Shown: positions 36,461 to 45,796 of the stretch, piece after piece
How positions within the stretch are numbered: position 1 is the first letter of the stretch
Layout: every line of letters begins with the position of its first letter
NCBI GenBank assembly: GCA_016200265.1
Contig: JACQFE010000018.1
Span: forward strand, 42,151 to 106,150
Direction: 5' to 3'
Length of the DNA: 64,000 nucleotides
Source: Planctomycetota bacterium
Lineage (GTDB): Bacteria; Planctomycetota; Phycisphaerae; UBA1845
Position numbers and translations under genes: made by a program
Notes under the pieces: generated by a model
What the model was told of the DNA's origin: nothing
The model's input: only the letters and a program-made list of their open reading frames with translations
Databases searched by the model: none

Positions 36461-36503
36461 AATGGGTGAAAGAAGCATTGGTTCAACGAAGGAGGGCTTC
36501 TCT

Positions 36504-37685
36504 ATGTTCACCCATTGCACGAATCCTTTCCCTGCCTGTCACATCCGCCGCGGCGCCGTCGCCGTTTTTGCCCTGGTCATGATGGTGGTTTTGCTGGGCT
36601 TCGCGGCGCTGACCGTCGACGTGGGAGCGATGTACAACACGCGGGCGGATTTGCAGAACGCCGCCGACGCCGCCGCCATCTCCGGCGTTCAGATGTATCT
36701 GATGCCGGAGATGTCCAAAGTCCGCCAGGCCACCGGAACCCCGGACTTTGGTCCCGTTTCCTCCTTGATCATAAACCAGGTCACGAGCGTCGCGGGAAAG
36801 TACCAACTATACGGAACCAAGAGCACGCTTGTGCAGAACAAAGACATCACCAGTGGATATCTGGACCTCGCCAATTCCAAATCGACAGTCAACACGGGCG
36901 TGTCACCCAAAACCTTTAACGCCGTTGGCGTCATGGTTCGGCGCGAGACAGGCAGCAGCAATGGCGCGCTTCCGTTAACTTTTTCCGGAATTTTCGGCAA
37001 GACGTCGGCCAACGTATCCGCTTCGGCGGTGGCCATCCTCGATGATCACTTCAGCGGCTACAGTCCCGGAGCACCGGGGTCGGCGCCCCTGTGGCCGTTC
37101 ACCATTCACAAGGACGAGTTGACCTACTGGCAGGGCCAGGGGAAGGATGCGTATTCATACGATCCCAATGACGACTCCGTCTCCAAGGGCAGCGATAACC
37201 TGGACGAGGCCAAGCTTTATCCCACGAAATATACGGCCGCCAATTTCGGGCTTTTGAACGTCGGGCCGACGAGCAGCGGCGCGACCGACATCAAGGGACA
37301 GATCGACAACGGGATTTCGTCAACAGACTTGCAGAAGACCCTTGGCGCACCGACGGCGGATTACACTGACAGCAGCGGCAAAGCGATCACCCACGTCATT
37401 AACGGGAACTCGGGAATCAAATCGGCTCTGCAAGCTAACATTGCCGCGCACATTGGCGATGTCGTAGGGGTTTTCGTGCATGATTCTTTCACGCCCAAAG
37501 GCGGTTCGAACACGGATTTTCATACGACCGGAATTCAATTCGTTCGTGTGCTCGATGTGAATCTCAGCGGAGGCACCAAGTACCTGTGGGTCGAGCCGGT
37601 GACCTACACCGGCCCGGGCGTGATTACCAACCCGAATGCACCCAGTTCCAATGGCGTTGCCGGCGTGGTGATGCTGGCGCGATAA
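36504..37685 (+). CDS. TadG-like (Flp pilus-associated) protein 1
   Basis: Protein of 393 residues with one N-terminal membrane segment and a large exported domain. ATG 36504 is chosen over upstream frame extensions because AAGGAGGG at 36489-36496 is 7 bases away and the upstream stretch is riboswitch. The N-terminus IRRGAVAVFALVMMVVLLGF followed by DVGAMYNTRADLQNAADAAA is the classic TadG/TadE-like N-terminal signature (charged residues, hydrophobic helix, then an amphipathic helix rich in Ala). The remainder is a beta-rich domain with no catalytic motif, ending TYTGPGVITNPNAPSS. A near-identical-length paralogue follows at 38030. In Tad systems such proteins are minor pilins or envelope components. 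No other tad genes are in the window, so the assembly machinery must be elsewhere. Confidence 0.85.
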   Translation: MFTHCTNPFPACHIRRGAVAVFALVMMVVLLGFAALTVDVGAMYNTRADLQNAADAAAISGVQMYLMPEMSKVRQATGTPDFGPVSSLIINQVTSVAGKYQLYGTKSTLVQNKDITSGYLDLANSKSTVNTGVSPKTFNAVGVMVRRETGSSNGALPLTFSGIFGKTSANVSASAVAILDDHFSGYSPGAPGSAPLWPFTIHKDELTYWQGQGKDAYSYDPNDDSVSKGSDNLDEAKLYPTKYTAANFGLLNVGPTSSGATDIKGQIDNGISSTDLQKTLGAPTADYTDSSGKAITHVINGNSGIKSALQANIAAHIGDVVGVFVHDSFTPKGGSNTDFHTTGIQFVRVLDVNLSGGTKYLWVEPVTYTGPGVITNPNAPSSNGVAGVVMLAR

Positions 37686-37723
37686 GTCATTATGGGCCAG
37701 CATTCGCCCTCTACGGAAGTACG

Positions 37724-37759
37724 CGGACTGTTCATTGCACAAATGGACAGTCCGTTTTT
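37724..37759 (+). terminator. Rho-independent terminator after TadG-like gene 1
   Basis: CGGACTGT pairs with ACAGTCCG, extended by CATT/AATG around a GCAC-A loop, and TTTTTC follows. The two tandem TadG-like genes are therefore separate transcription units, each with its own riboswitch. Confidence 0.9.
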
Positions 37760-37887
37760 CTTAGACAACAATCGGATCAACCTCGCAACCCAAACGTCAA
37801 ACGTCCGGTAGTCTTTTCCTGGTTGCGCAATTCCAAGTCGCGCTTGTCAGCGATCCAAATCGACGCCTAGTATAAGCAGAAACCCAA

Positions 37888-37990
37888 AAAGGCAACCCAG
37901 CCGCAAGGCTGGCGACGCAAAGCGCAGAGTCCTTCACATATCCGGGATGGTCGCGCTGCACAGAGGTGGCTGGCGTTCGGACCCTCTGTC
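37888..37990 (+). promoter_or_regulatory. c-di-GMP-I (GEMM-I) riboswitch candidate 2
   Basis: Same elements as candidate 1: AAGGCAACCC, a GCAA-tetraloop hairpin (CCAGCC-GCAA-GGCTGG), GACGCAAAGC, a second stem opening GCAG and closing CTGC, and a 3' strand GGTGGCTGGCGTTCGG. The first stem keeps base pairing while the tetraloop changes from GAAA to GCAA and T-G becomes C-G, which is covariation supporting structure. GAAGC (38003-38007) can pair with the GGCTT that follows the GGAGG ribosome site, as in candidate 1. Confidence 0.8.
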
Positions 37991-38029
37991 AATGGGTGGA
38001 TGAAGCATCGCTTAGAGGAGGGCTTTCAC

Positions 38030-39211
38030 ATGATGATCCATTGCAGTGCTCGTCTCGCCACCACCCATTTGCGTCGCGGCGTCGTGGCCGTCTTCACTCT
38101 CGTGATGCTGGTGGTTTTGCTGGGCTTCGCGGCCTTAACCGTCGATGTCGGAGCGATGTACAACACGCGGGCGGATTTGCAGAACGCCGCCGACGCCGCG
38201 GCCATCTCGGGCGCTCAGATGTATTTCTCCGCGGAGATGTCGAAGGTCCGCAATACAAGTGGGACGTCGGACTTCGGTCCCGTCGCGTCACTGATCAACA
38301 AGCAGGTTAAGAAAGTCTCGGGAATGAACTATCTCTACGGGGCCAAGACCGCGAAGGTGGAGGGGGCCGACATTGTCAGCGGATATCTTGACCTGAAAGA
38401 TTCAAAATCCACGATTACCACCGGTGCGTCGCCCAAAACGCATAACGCCGTGAGTGTTCTGCTCCGTCGCGACAAGGAGAGTGCCAATGGAGCGCTTCCG
38501 CTGACATTCTCGGGCATCTTCGGCAAGACGTACGCCAACGTGTCCGCGTCGGCGGTGGCCGTGCTCGATGATCACGTGAAGGGCTACGACCCGGGTGTCG
38601 AGATGTCCGCTGTCCTTTGGCCTATCACCATCCACATCAGTGAATGGAACTACTGGCTGAGCCTGGCGCTGGACAATTACAATTATGACCCTGACGATGA
38701 AAGCGTTTCCAAGGGTTCGGATAGTTTTGATGAGGTCCGGCTCTATCCCGCGAAGCTCGCGCCAGGCAACTTCGGGCTTCTGAATATCGGCAACCCGAGC
38801 GGCAGTGGATCGGACATCGCGACTCAAATCAACAACGGCATTACAGAAGCGGACTTGCAAAAAACGCTGGGAACGCCGACCGCGAATTTCCTGGACGACA
38901 ACGGCAAGGCGGTCACCTACAACATTCCCGGCAACACCGGCCTGAAGTCGTCATTGCAGACCAACATCAACGCCCACATCGGTGATATCGTGGGAATCTT
39001 CATCCACGATCAGGTCAGTGGCAGTGGCGCCAACGCGATCTATCACGAGGTGGCCGTGAAATTCGTGCGCGTGCTGAACGTCAACCTCTCCGGCGGCGCA
39101 AACAAGGCATTGTGGGTCGAGCCCATCACCTATACAGGCCCGGGCATCATCACCAATCCCGGTGCGCCCAGTTCCAGCGGCGCCGCCGGCGTCGTCAGGT
39201 TGGCGCGATGA
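38030..39211 (+). CDS. TadG-like (Flp pilus-associated) protein 2
   Basis: Tandem paralogue of the gene at 36504 with exactly the same length, 393 residues. Start at ATG 38030 (another ATG is adjacent at 38033), preceded by GAGGAGGG. The N-terminus LRRGVVAVFTLVMLVVLLGF and DVGAMYNTRADLQNAADAAA is almost unchanged, while the exported domain diverges more (for example SAEMSKVRNTSGTSDFGPV against PEMSKVRQATGTPDFGPV). The conserved C-terminus reads GAAGVVRLAR. The pair looks like an old duplication that included the riboswitch leader. It is expected to be in the inner membrane or assembled into a pilus-like surface structure; the substrate and partner are unknown. Confidence 0.85.
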   Translation: MMIHCSARLATTHLRRGVVAVFTLVMLVVLLGFAALTVDVGAMYNTRADLQNAADAAAISGAQMYFSAEMSKVRNTSGTSDFGPVASLINKQVKKVSGMNYLYGAKTAKVEGADIVSGYLDLKDSKSTITTGASPKTHNAVSVLLRRDKESANGALPLTFSGIFGKTYANVSASAVAVLDDHVKGYDPGVEMSAVLWPITIHISEWNYWLSLALDNYNYDPDDESVSKGSDSFDEVRLYPAKLAPGNFGLLNIGNPSGSGSDIATQINNGITEADLQKTLGTPTANFLDDNGKAVTYNIPGNTGLKSSLQTNINAHIGDIVGIFIHDQVSGSGANAIYHEVAVKFVRVLNVNLSGGANKALWVEPITYTGPGIITNPGAPSSSGAAGVVRLAR

Positions 39212-39431
39212 CTGATTACGCACGCGCCAACATTTTTCAGCACGAATTGCATATCACGAGAATTCGGTCAGGGAGTGAAAGGCATTTCCCGGTTCCCTGC
39301 CCGATCTTGGTCAACGATCCGTTTCGCCTTTTTCGGAGGCCGAATCCGGGGCACGCAAGAAAACCACTACAACCACCAAAGACACGATCCACAGGCGCCG
39401 TATCGTCAAACGGATACAATAATCCAGGCGA

Positions 39432-40652
39432 CTACTCCCGATCCGGCTTTTGAACAGGTTCTGGCGGCTTGTTGCCGGCCGGTTCATCGAGTCGCGTGGG
39501 CTGATCGAGTTTTGGCGCAGGCGCGATGATGGGGATCAACGGGCGAATTCGCAGGACACCGACTTCATCTTTGTATTGTTCGGCGATGATTCGCTCGGCC
39601 TGATCGGCGCACCAGTCACGTTCTTCGGTTTGCGAAGCCGGATCGAGATGCGCATACCATTCCGACAATACGTGGAGCCGAAATTGACCGATGGTCCGCA
39701 GCGCCTGTCTCTTCTGCGTGGCAAGTGCAAATGATTGCTCGGCGCGCTCGCGGGCATCAATGAGCGACGCCAGCGCCGAAACATAGCCTCCTCTTGCCGC
39801 TGCCCGTTTGGATCGCAAGAGACGATGAAAGCACGTGTACGGCTGGACTTCAGCGGTGGACTCGAGTGGTTGCAAAAGGGCCGAAGACGGGCTGGTAGAC
39901 GCTTTTTCTTCGCGATCCTGAAGGCACGCCCTCCAGAACCTGGCGGCCGCGTTAATTTCACTGCTCGAGTCTTCGAGAGGCACGGAAAGCGCGGAGATTG
40001 CATGTCGGAGAGCATGGGCGTCGGCGTCCGGCTGGACGTACACACGAAGAGCTTCCGCAAAGGCCTTGAGAATGAGGAGCTTTCGAGGAATTTCCCTTGC
40101 CGCTTTGACTTCGGCCTCTGGCTTTTCCTTCGCGTCGCCTGATGAGTTGGAGCTGTCGCGCATGCTCAACGGGGCCAGCGAGAGCCACTCATCAACATTA
40201 TCAAGCGCCGCCTTGACTTCATCGGGAGAGGTTGAAGCGGCAATCCCAAGAAACTTGCCGCTCACAAACGGTTCAATTTGTTCCGAGAGGACAATATTCG
40301 CGGCCGCCAGAATCGAGGCCGCCTTCATCGTGTCGGGTTGCGAAGATGCGGAATCGATAAGTTCGTCGGCACGGCGGCCCATGGCCGCGAAGTATTTGGC
40401 TTCATCATCGAAACCTTCGATCGCTCCCAGCCGCGCCGGGGGAGATTGCGGGAACGCCTTGTGGGCCGAAGGTAGGTTGGATTGTACATCATCTGCGACG
40501 ACAAATCGCGCCGCAGCACTTCCGAGCACTCCAACGAAGACTATTGAGTAGCGTCGAGTACGTGTTCTCATGCTCAGCATTGTACACACGAATGGGATCA
40601 TTCGTCGCGTGACCCGGAAGTCTGCGGGGCCGCTGTCAAACGCAAGTTCCAT
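39432..40652 (-). CDS. Exported helical protein of unknown function
   Basis: Protein of up to 406 residues, not recognised. A hydrophobic segment at about 33-50 (YSIVFVGVLGSAAARFVV) following Arg-rich residues looks like a signal peptide, so the real start may be Met25 or Met28 (40580 or 40571); no start has a strong ribosome site. The body is almost entirely helical with Ala-rich segments (KAASILAAANIVL, RKLLILKAFAEALRVYV), which suggests TPR-like or other alpha-solenoid structure, and the C-terminus is Pro-rich (PIIAPAPKLDQPTRLDEPAG). It is divergent from the vWA operon with only 116 bases between them, so the two may share regulation. Confidence 0.65.
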   Translation of the reverse strand: MELAFDSGPADFRVTRRMIPFVCTMLSMRTRTRRYSIVFVGVLGSAAARFVVADDVQSNLPSAHKAFPQSPPARLGAIEGFDDEAKYFAAMGRRADELIDSASSQPDTMKAASILAAANIVLSEQIEPFVSGKFLGIAASTSPDEVKAALDNVDEWLSLAPLSMRDSSNSSGDAKEKPEAEVKAAREIPRKLLILKAFAEALRVYVQPDADAHALRHAISALSVPLEDSSSEINAAARFWRACLQDREEKASTSPSSALLQPLESTAEVQPYTCFHRLLRSKRAAARGGYVSALASLIDARERAEQSFALATQKRQALRTIGQFRLHVLSEWYAHLDPASQTEERDWCADQAERIIAEQYKDEVGVLRIRPLIPIIAPAPKLDQPTRLDEPAGNKPPEPVQKPDRE

Positions 40653-40768
40653 TGACCCCTTGGGTCATGCGAACTAGACTTGAATGTCGTGGTTTGGGGC
40701 CTCTGTGAAGATTCTTATGTCCTGAATGCACCGTAGTTTGCCTCGGTTGGCAGTCCTTAACCCGGTCA

Positions 40769-41821
40769 ATGCGCATGCCAATTTCCGCGATCGCAAATCA
40801 GCAAGCGGCGAATTCGACCGGCGGTAACGAGCCGCTCAATGCGCCGTCGATGCTCTCCATTTTCTTCCCCGGTTCAGCCGGGAGCGTGATCGGCGCCTGG
40901 GTGCTTTCGCTCTTGTTCCATGCCGCGGTCATGGCGACGATGTTCCTGATAATCCTGCCGTTCTCGGGAAAACCAGACTCGCGTCCCCCCTGGAACACGG
41001 CCAACGTGAGTGGAGAGATTGATGCCCCACGATCGTCGATTGTGGCCCCGGTGATGGGGATCAACTCGCTCGAGTTGGTTCAAATTGGCAACACCACGTC
41101 GGAACTGGCGAATCAGGAAAAAACAGCGGAAGCGTTGCGGACGCTGGCAGGTGCGGGGCATTCACTGACAGTCGGGACCGGCAACGGGGTTGGTCACGGC
41201 GAAAGCGGAGTTGGAACCGGCGGGCAAGGCCTGCCGCTGATCGGAATTGGCGGAGGAGGTGGGACTGGCGAACCCGGAACCTCGGGATTGCCCGGCGGCG
41301 GACCGGCGAGCCCGGGATTCTTTGGCGCGGGGGCTGCCGCCCAGGGAGTTCGCTCGATCGTGTACGTTGTTGATCGAAGCGCGTCGATGGTCGGCAGTTT
41401 TCACGCGGTGATCTCAGAATTAAGACGCAGCATTTCCGCGCTTCGGCGAAGCCAGAAATTTCACGTCATCTTCTTTTCCAGCGAACCAATCGAAAGTCCG
41501 CCGCATCGACTCGTGAACGCAGTCGATGCTCACAAGCGGGAGCTGTTTGATTTTCTTTCGACGATCGAGCCGCGCGGTGGAACGAAACCGGAACGAGCGA
41601 TCCAGGTTGCTCTTGCGCTCCAGCCCGACATCATCTATCTGCTTTCGGATGGCGTGTTTGACCCGAGCTTGCTGCCCCAACTCAATGAATGGAACAAGCA
41701 GCGCAAGACGCGGATTTTCACGATCGCATTCGTCGATCCGTCCGGTCGCGAGCTTCTCGAAGAAATCGCTCACGAGCATAACGGTGAATTCAAATTCGTT
41801 TCCGAGGATGAGCTGCCGTGA
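40769..41821 (+). CDS. Membrane-anchored von Willebrand factor A domain protein
   Basis: Protein of 350 residues. One transmembrane segment near 40-66 (VIGAWVLSLLFHAAVMATMF, then FLIILPF) is followed by a Gly-rich linker (about 130-190) and a vWA domain (about 195-345). The metal-binding MIDAS is complete: DRSAS starting at Asp202, the conserved Thr in RGGTKPERAI, and Asp in LSDGVFD. vWA domains bind protein ligands through a bridging Mg2+. It is the first gene of a three-gene operon: its stop codon overlaps the next start by four bases (GTGA). Similar membrane vWA genes next to TPR genes are common in planctomycetes as far as I know; a role in envelope assembly is an inference. Confidence 0.85.
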   Translation: MRMPISAIANQQAANSTGGNEPLNAPSMLSIFFPGSAGSVIGAWVLSLLFHAAVMATMFLIILPFSGKPDSRPPWNTANVSGEIDAPRSSIVAPVMGINSLELVQIGNTTSELANQEKTAEALRTLAGAGHSLTVGTGNGVGHGESGVGTGGQGLPLIGIGGGGGTGEPGTSGLPGGGPASPGFFGAGAAAQGVRSIVYVVDRSASMVGSFHAVISELRRSISALRRSQKFHVIFFSSEPIESPPHRLVNAVDAHKRELFDFLSTIEPRGGTKPERAIQVALALQPDIIYLLSDGVFDPSLLPQLNEWNKQRKTRIFTIAFVDPSGRELLEEIAHEHNGEFKFVSEDELP

Positions 41822-42888
41822 CACACCGCAGGGCAATCCGAAGCGCGTTGGCAACGACTATTGTTTTCGCCGCGTTCACTGCGGCGTCCGCCGACCAACT
41901 TGTCGTTTCAAAAGTGAATTATATGTCCGCGCGACTGATGAACGTGGAAGTCGGGCAGATTGTGTTTCGATCTTCCGACGGGGCCGTCCACCGTGAATGG
42001 TTGAGCGATGTGGATTTGATCCTCATCGAGCACGGCGGGACGTTTGACGATTTCAATCAGGCCGAACGCATGGCCGCCGCGGGAGAGCCGGACAAGGCAG
42101 CCGTGAGGTACGAGCGAGCGATGCGTCTTGCGGACGAAGCCTGGGCGGACATGACGGCTGCGAGGCTGCTTCGCGTTTATGATCGCAGCGGGCAATTTGA
42201 AAAAACCGCCGCGATGTTCGTTCGTGTTGCGCAGGGCAAACGCACGGGCCCGGCGCTGGCTGCGAGAATGTTCCCCCATGAAGCCCCGACAAAGAAAGAC
42301 GCAAAATTCGCACGGGCCATGGAGACACTTGACGCGGCGCTGGCGGCCGAGCCGGGCGAAGGGATTCGTGTCGTCGTTGAAGCTCTGCGGTTTGAATGGC
42401 TGCGGCAGGTGGGCGACGTTCGGGCCAATCGAATCGCGCGTGGTTTTCCCGCGATGCCAATCCCCGAAAATGTTGGCACGGAATCGCTGTATCGAATCGT
42501 GCGTGAAGCGCTGGGCGTATGGATGGAGAAGGAAGCATCGCCGACTGCGATGGATGCGCTGGATGCGAGCATCCGTGATTGTCCGGCCGCAAATCTGCCC
42601 GATTTCCTGATGCTCAAGGGCGACGTTCTGTCCCGATCGGCGCAAACACGGGAAGAAATGATTCGCGCGAGCTGGCCTTATTTGAGGATCGCGATCCACA
42701 TGGCGGACGATCCTCGTGCCGCCGATGCTTTGTTCGCGGCCGCCGGGCTGATGCAGCGACTTGAGCGACCGAATTGGGCCGCCAGCCTCACCGATGAATG
42801 TCTCGCCCATCCGCGAATTTCCGCATCGACGAAGGCGCGGGCGACTGCGTTTCGAAGCGACGTCATTCGAGCGAGCGGAACGCCATGA
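41818..42888 (+). CDS. Secreted TPR-like protein, middle gene of vWA operon
   Basis: Protein of 356 residues starting at the GTG that overlaps the vWA gene's stop. A signal peptide covers about 1-25 (ALATTIVFAAFTAASA). Residues about 30-75 form a small beta region (VNYMSARLMNVEVGQIVFRS), and the rest is helical with TPR-like character (AERMAAAGEPDKAAVRYERA, ARLLRVYDRSGQFEKTAAMF). No enzyme motif is seen. The four-base overlaps at both ends indicate translational coupling with its neighbours, so the three products are probably made in fixed ratio and work together in the periplasm. Confidence 0.75.
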   Translation: MTHRRAIRSALATTIVFAAFTAASADQLVVSKVNYMSARLMNVEVGQIVFRSSDGAVHREWLSDVDLILIEHGGTFDDFNQAERMAAAGEPDKAAVRYERAMRLADEAWADMTAARLLRVYDRSGQFEKTAAMFVRVAQGKRTGPALAARMFPHEAPTKKDAKFARAMETLDAALAAEPGEGIRVVVEALRFEWLRQVGDVRANRIARGFPAMPIPENVGTESLYRIVREALGVWMEKEASPTAMDALDASIRDCPAANLPDFLMLKGDVLSRSAQTREEMIRASWPYLRIAIHMADDPRAADALFAAAGLMQRLERPNWAASLTDECLAHPRISASTKARATAFRSDVIRASGTP

Positions 42889-45749
42889 GCCTGCAATTTC
42901 TTCGGAAACAACAATCAGTTCCACGGCGAAGCGCATTTGGGCATATGGCGTTTCAGATATTCGCTATTTTGATTCTCTCTTGCGGCGATGTTCTCGCTCA
43001 AACCGCGGAGCCCGTCGCGACCGCGGAGGAGTCAACGCCGGCGCCGACCGTTTCAAAGTCCCGCCATCGAATCCCGGCCGAAGAATCGCGACTCAGCGCG
43101 GGAGTCTTTCGCGAGGGATTGAAGCGACGCGGCCTCACCGAAGTGCTCGAACTTCACGTGAGAGTTTTCCCTACCAACAACCCGATTGATGTCTTGCTCA
43201 TGTCGCGCGACGTGAAGCTCGCGGAATTCTCAGCGGCTGGAAAACTCTCGGCGGAGCGGCGTGAGGCGATTGCGGAAGCCAATCGCATCCTGCAAGAGAT
43301 CATTACGGACTTTCCAGACGACGCACGGCATTTGGAATGGCAGTACACGCTCCTCAATTCGTTTCTTTACGATGAAGCCGCCCCGTATGTGACGAACCTG
43401 CTTGCCGGACTTGGTGGAGAGGGGGATCGTAGCGTGCTCGCGACGATCGCGGAAAAGGCATTGGTTGTGGCCCGTGAATTTTCTCATGCAATCAGTGCAG
43501 AGTACATTCAAATTGACGCGCTTCCTGCCGAAAAATTCGACGCCCTCGAACGCAGCGGATTTCTCGAAACGCTGGACAAGTACGCACCGGCCTCGGATTA
43601 TCTCCTGGTCTGGTCGTTGTTCTATGATGTGCTCGGTCGCCGGCCGGAAGACCCTGAAATTGCCGGGAAACTCAACGAGATTGTGCTGACGTTCGAAGCC
43701 AAGCCGGCCATGCTGCAGGCGCCTCACGTTCGAAGTCATATTCAGGTGCAGTCGCTCCTTCTCGCCGGAATGACGCAGCGTCGATTGAATGATCACGCCC
43801 GAGCACGGACGTTTCTTGATCGGGCCCGCGCGGAAGCCGACAACGTCGCGGATGCGGGTGAACGGCAACGTCTGCAATGGGCGGTCACGCTGATCGAGAT
43901 CGAATCGATCGCCAACGAGCGCGATGACAATCGCATCGCGGACGCGGAAAGCCGCCTGGGTCGTTTGCGGGAATTGCCTGCGGCCAAGGAAAAATCCGGA
44001 TATACGCTACGCCTTACGGCCGCGATGCTTCAACGTTCAGTGGATCAAACTCTGGCAACCGCGGCGGAGAGTTCCGGCCATGCGGACCAAGCGGTGAAAT
44101 TTCGAGACAAGGCGATCCATGATTTGAGCAATATGTTGATTGCCGAGCCGGAGAGCCGAGAAGAGCTTCTCGCCGCCGTGGATCGCGCCACGCCCAAGGA
44201 TGCTGATATAGGCCGCTTGGATGCCATTGAGCGTCTGGCACGAGTGTGGGCGTTGACTCGCGAAGCAGACCGCGCGACGGCGCCTTCTGCCGGAGACATT
44301 CTGAGTCGCGCCATTGAGATTGGCGAAAGCCTTGTCTCCTCCGCGGAGACTTCCGCTCGCGACATGATTCCAGAGGCCATGTTCCTCCTCGGGACTGCCT
44401 ATTTCAAACACGGCGACTTGGCGCTCGCCGCCAAACAATTTCTATCGTTGGCCACAAGCCATCCGAAGTCGGACCGGGCCTCACGAGCCGCGGCGTTGGC
44501 GACGCAACTATCGCATGACGCGCTGAACATGTCGCCTCAGAATGCAGACCTCATCTCGCTGCACAAGGACGCACTCAAGACACTGATCACCACCGATGCA
44601 AACTCCGAAGCCGCGAAATACTGGCGTTTCCGATATGCACAAGTGCTCGACGAGGCCGGTGATTTTTCGGGCGCTGCGTTGCTATACTCGCAAGTCACGG
44701 ACGATCATCCGCAGCACATGGAGGCGATGTTTCGACAAGTGCTCGCACTGGCGCATCAGGTGCGGCGCGTCGCGGGCGAATCCCCCGCCCCCGATGGATC
44801 GGCCTCGGGAAATTCGATCACGTCGCTGGTGGCGTCTCTAAACCAGGCCGCGGACGCCTTCGACGGCGCGACGCGAACACAGCTACAAGCGTCGCCGGAC
44901 GATGCGCGACGCTCCGCCTTGCTCCATCTGGTTGCTGAGGCGCGACTTGCCGTGGCGGAAGTTGAAGTATTGCCGTCATTGGCCGCACCAACGAAGGCCA
45001 TTGAACGCCTCGCCGGATTTGAAAGCACATTTCCCACCGAGCGATCGCTGTTTGCACGGTTATGGGTCACGCGATTTCGCGCCTTCGATGGGTTGGGCCG
45101 TGCGACCGACGCGAAAAAAGCACTGGTGGAATTGACAAAAACGGATCCTGCGGAATGCGGAAAACTGCTTCAATCACTTTACACCGAGTGCGTCGCTGAA
45201 GGTGATCGTCTTCATCGCACCGGAAAAAAAGAGTCGGCGACTCACTGTTTCGTGTCGGCCGCGCTCCTTGCTGACGCACTCGTCGCATGGGCGGAAGCGA
45301 ACCCTTCGTTGGCGAACAAAGAGACTTCCCGAGCGCTCAATGTGCAGCTGGCCGAGGCCAGTCTTGCCGCTGGCCGTCTTGACTGCGCGAAAGAGATTTT
45401 TGAGAGAGAACTTTCACGGCACGGAACCGGCGCGGCGGCATTGGAAAACGCGGAACCGCGAGTTCTCATTGGTTACGCCGAAACTCATTTTCAGTTGGGA
45501 AATTTCGCCACCGCGCTCCCGGCCTTCAATCGTTTGGCCACACGGCTTCCCGCGGAGGACGCCACACGATGGCTTGCACTTCTGCGAGACCTCCAGTGTC
45601 GCACAAGGCTGGGCGAACCGCCGGATGGAATTCTCAAGGTCCTGGATCAGCAGCGCCGGTTGCATCCCGACCTCGGTGGGCTGAAATTCTCACCGCAATT
45701 TGATTCACTCAAACAAGAAAATGAAACACGGCTGGCGCACAAATCGTGA
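42885..45749 (+). CDS. Large secreted TPR protein, last gene of vWA operon
   Basis: Protein of 954 residues. The ATG at 42885 overlaps the previous stop as ATGA, and the product starts with a signal peptide (FGHMAFQIFAILILSCGDVLAQ); the frame is open further upstream but inside the preceding gene. The body is an extended alpha-solenoid with recognisable TPR-like units, for example AMFLLGTAYFKHGDLALAAK, YAQVLDEAGDFSGAALLYSQ and GYAETHFQLGNFATALPAFN. No catalytic domain is seen. It probably scaffolds protein-protein contacts in the periplasm together with the membrane vWA protein. Confidence 0.8.
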   Translation: MSLQFLRKQQSVPRRSAFGHMAFQIFAILILSCGDVLAQTAEPVATAEESTPAPTVSKSRHRIPAEESRLSAGVFREGLKRRGLTEVLELHVRVFPTNNPIDVLLMSRDVKLAEFSAAGKLSAERREAIAEANRILQEIITDFPDDARHLEWQYTLLNSFLYDEAAPYVTNLLAGLGGEGDRSVLATIAEKALVVAREFSHAISAEYIQIDALPAEKFDALERSGFLETLDKYAPASDYLLVWSLFYDVLGRRPEDPEIAGKLNEIVLTFEAKPAMLQAPHVRSHIQVQSLLLAGMTQRRLNDHARARTFLDRARAEADNVADAGERQRLQWAVTLIEIESIANERDDNRIADAESRLGRLRELPAAKEKSGYTLRLTAAMLQRSVDQTLATAAESSGHADQAVKFRDKAIHDLSNMLIAEPESREELLAAVDRATPKDADIGRLDAIERLARVWALTREADRATAPSAGDILSRAIEIGESLVSSAETSARDMIPEAMFLLGTAYFKHGDLALAAKQFLSLATSHPKSDRASRAAALATQLSHDALNMSPQNADLISLHKDALKTLITTDANSEAAKYWRFRYAQVLDEAGDFSGAALLYSQVTDDHPQHMEAMFRQVLALAHQVRRVAGESPAPDGSASGNSITSLVASLNQAADAFDGATRTQLQASPDDARRSALLHLVAEARLAVAEVEVLPSLAAPTKAIERLAGFESTFPTERSLFARLWVTRFRAFDGLGRATDAKKALVELTKTDPAECGKLLQSLYTECVAEGDRLHRTGKKESATHCFVSAALLADALVAWAEANPSLANKETSRALNVQLAEASLAAGRLDCAKEIFERELSRHGTGAAALENAEPRVLIGYAETHFQLGNFATALPAFNRLATRLPAEDATRWLALLRDLQCRTRLGEPPDGILKVLDQQRRLHPDLGGLKFSPQFDSLKQENETRLAHKS

Positions 45750-45796
45750 GGCCGCCATTCCTCCGTGAGTTGCACACCGATTGATAAGAATCGTAC

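Noticed and set aside
36189..36503. N-terminal extension of the first TadG-like gene
   Set aside because: The region folds as a riboswitch, and ATG 36504 has an excellent ribosome site and begins the conserved N-terminus seen in the paralogue.
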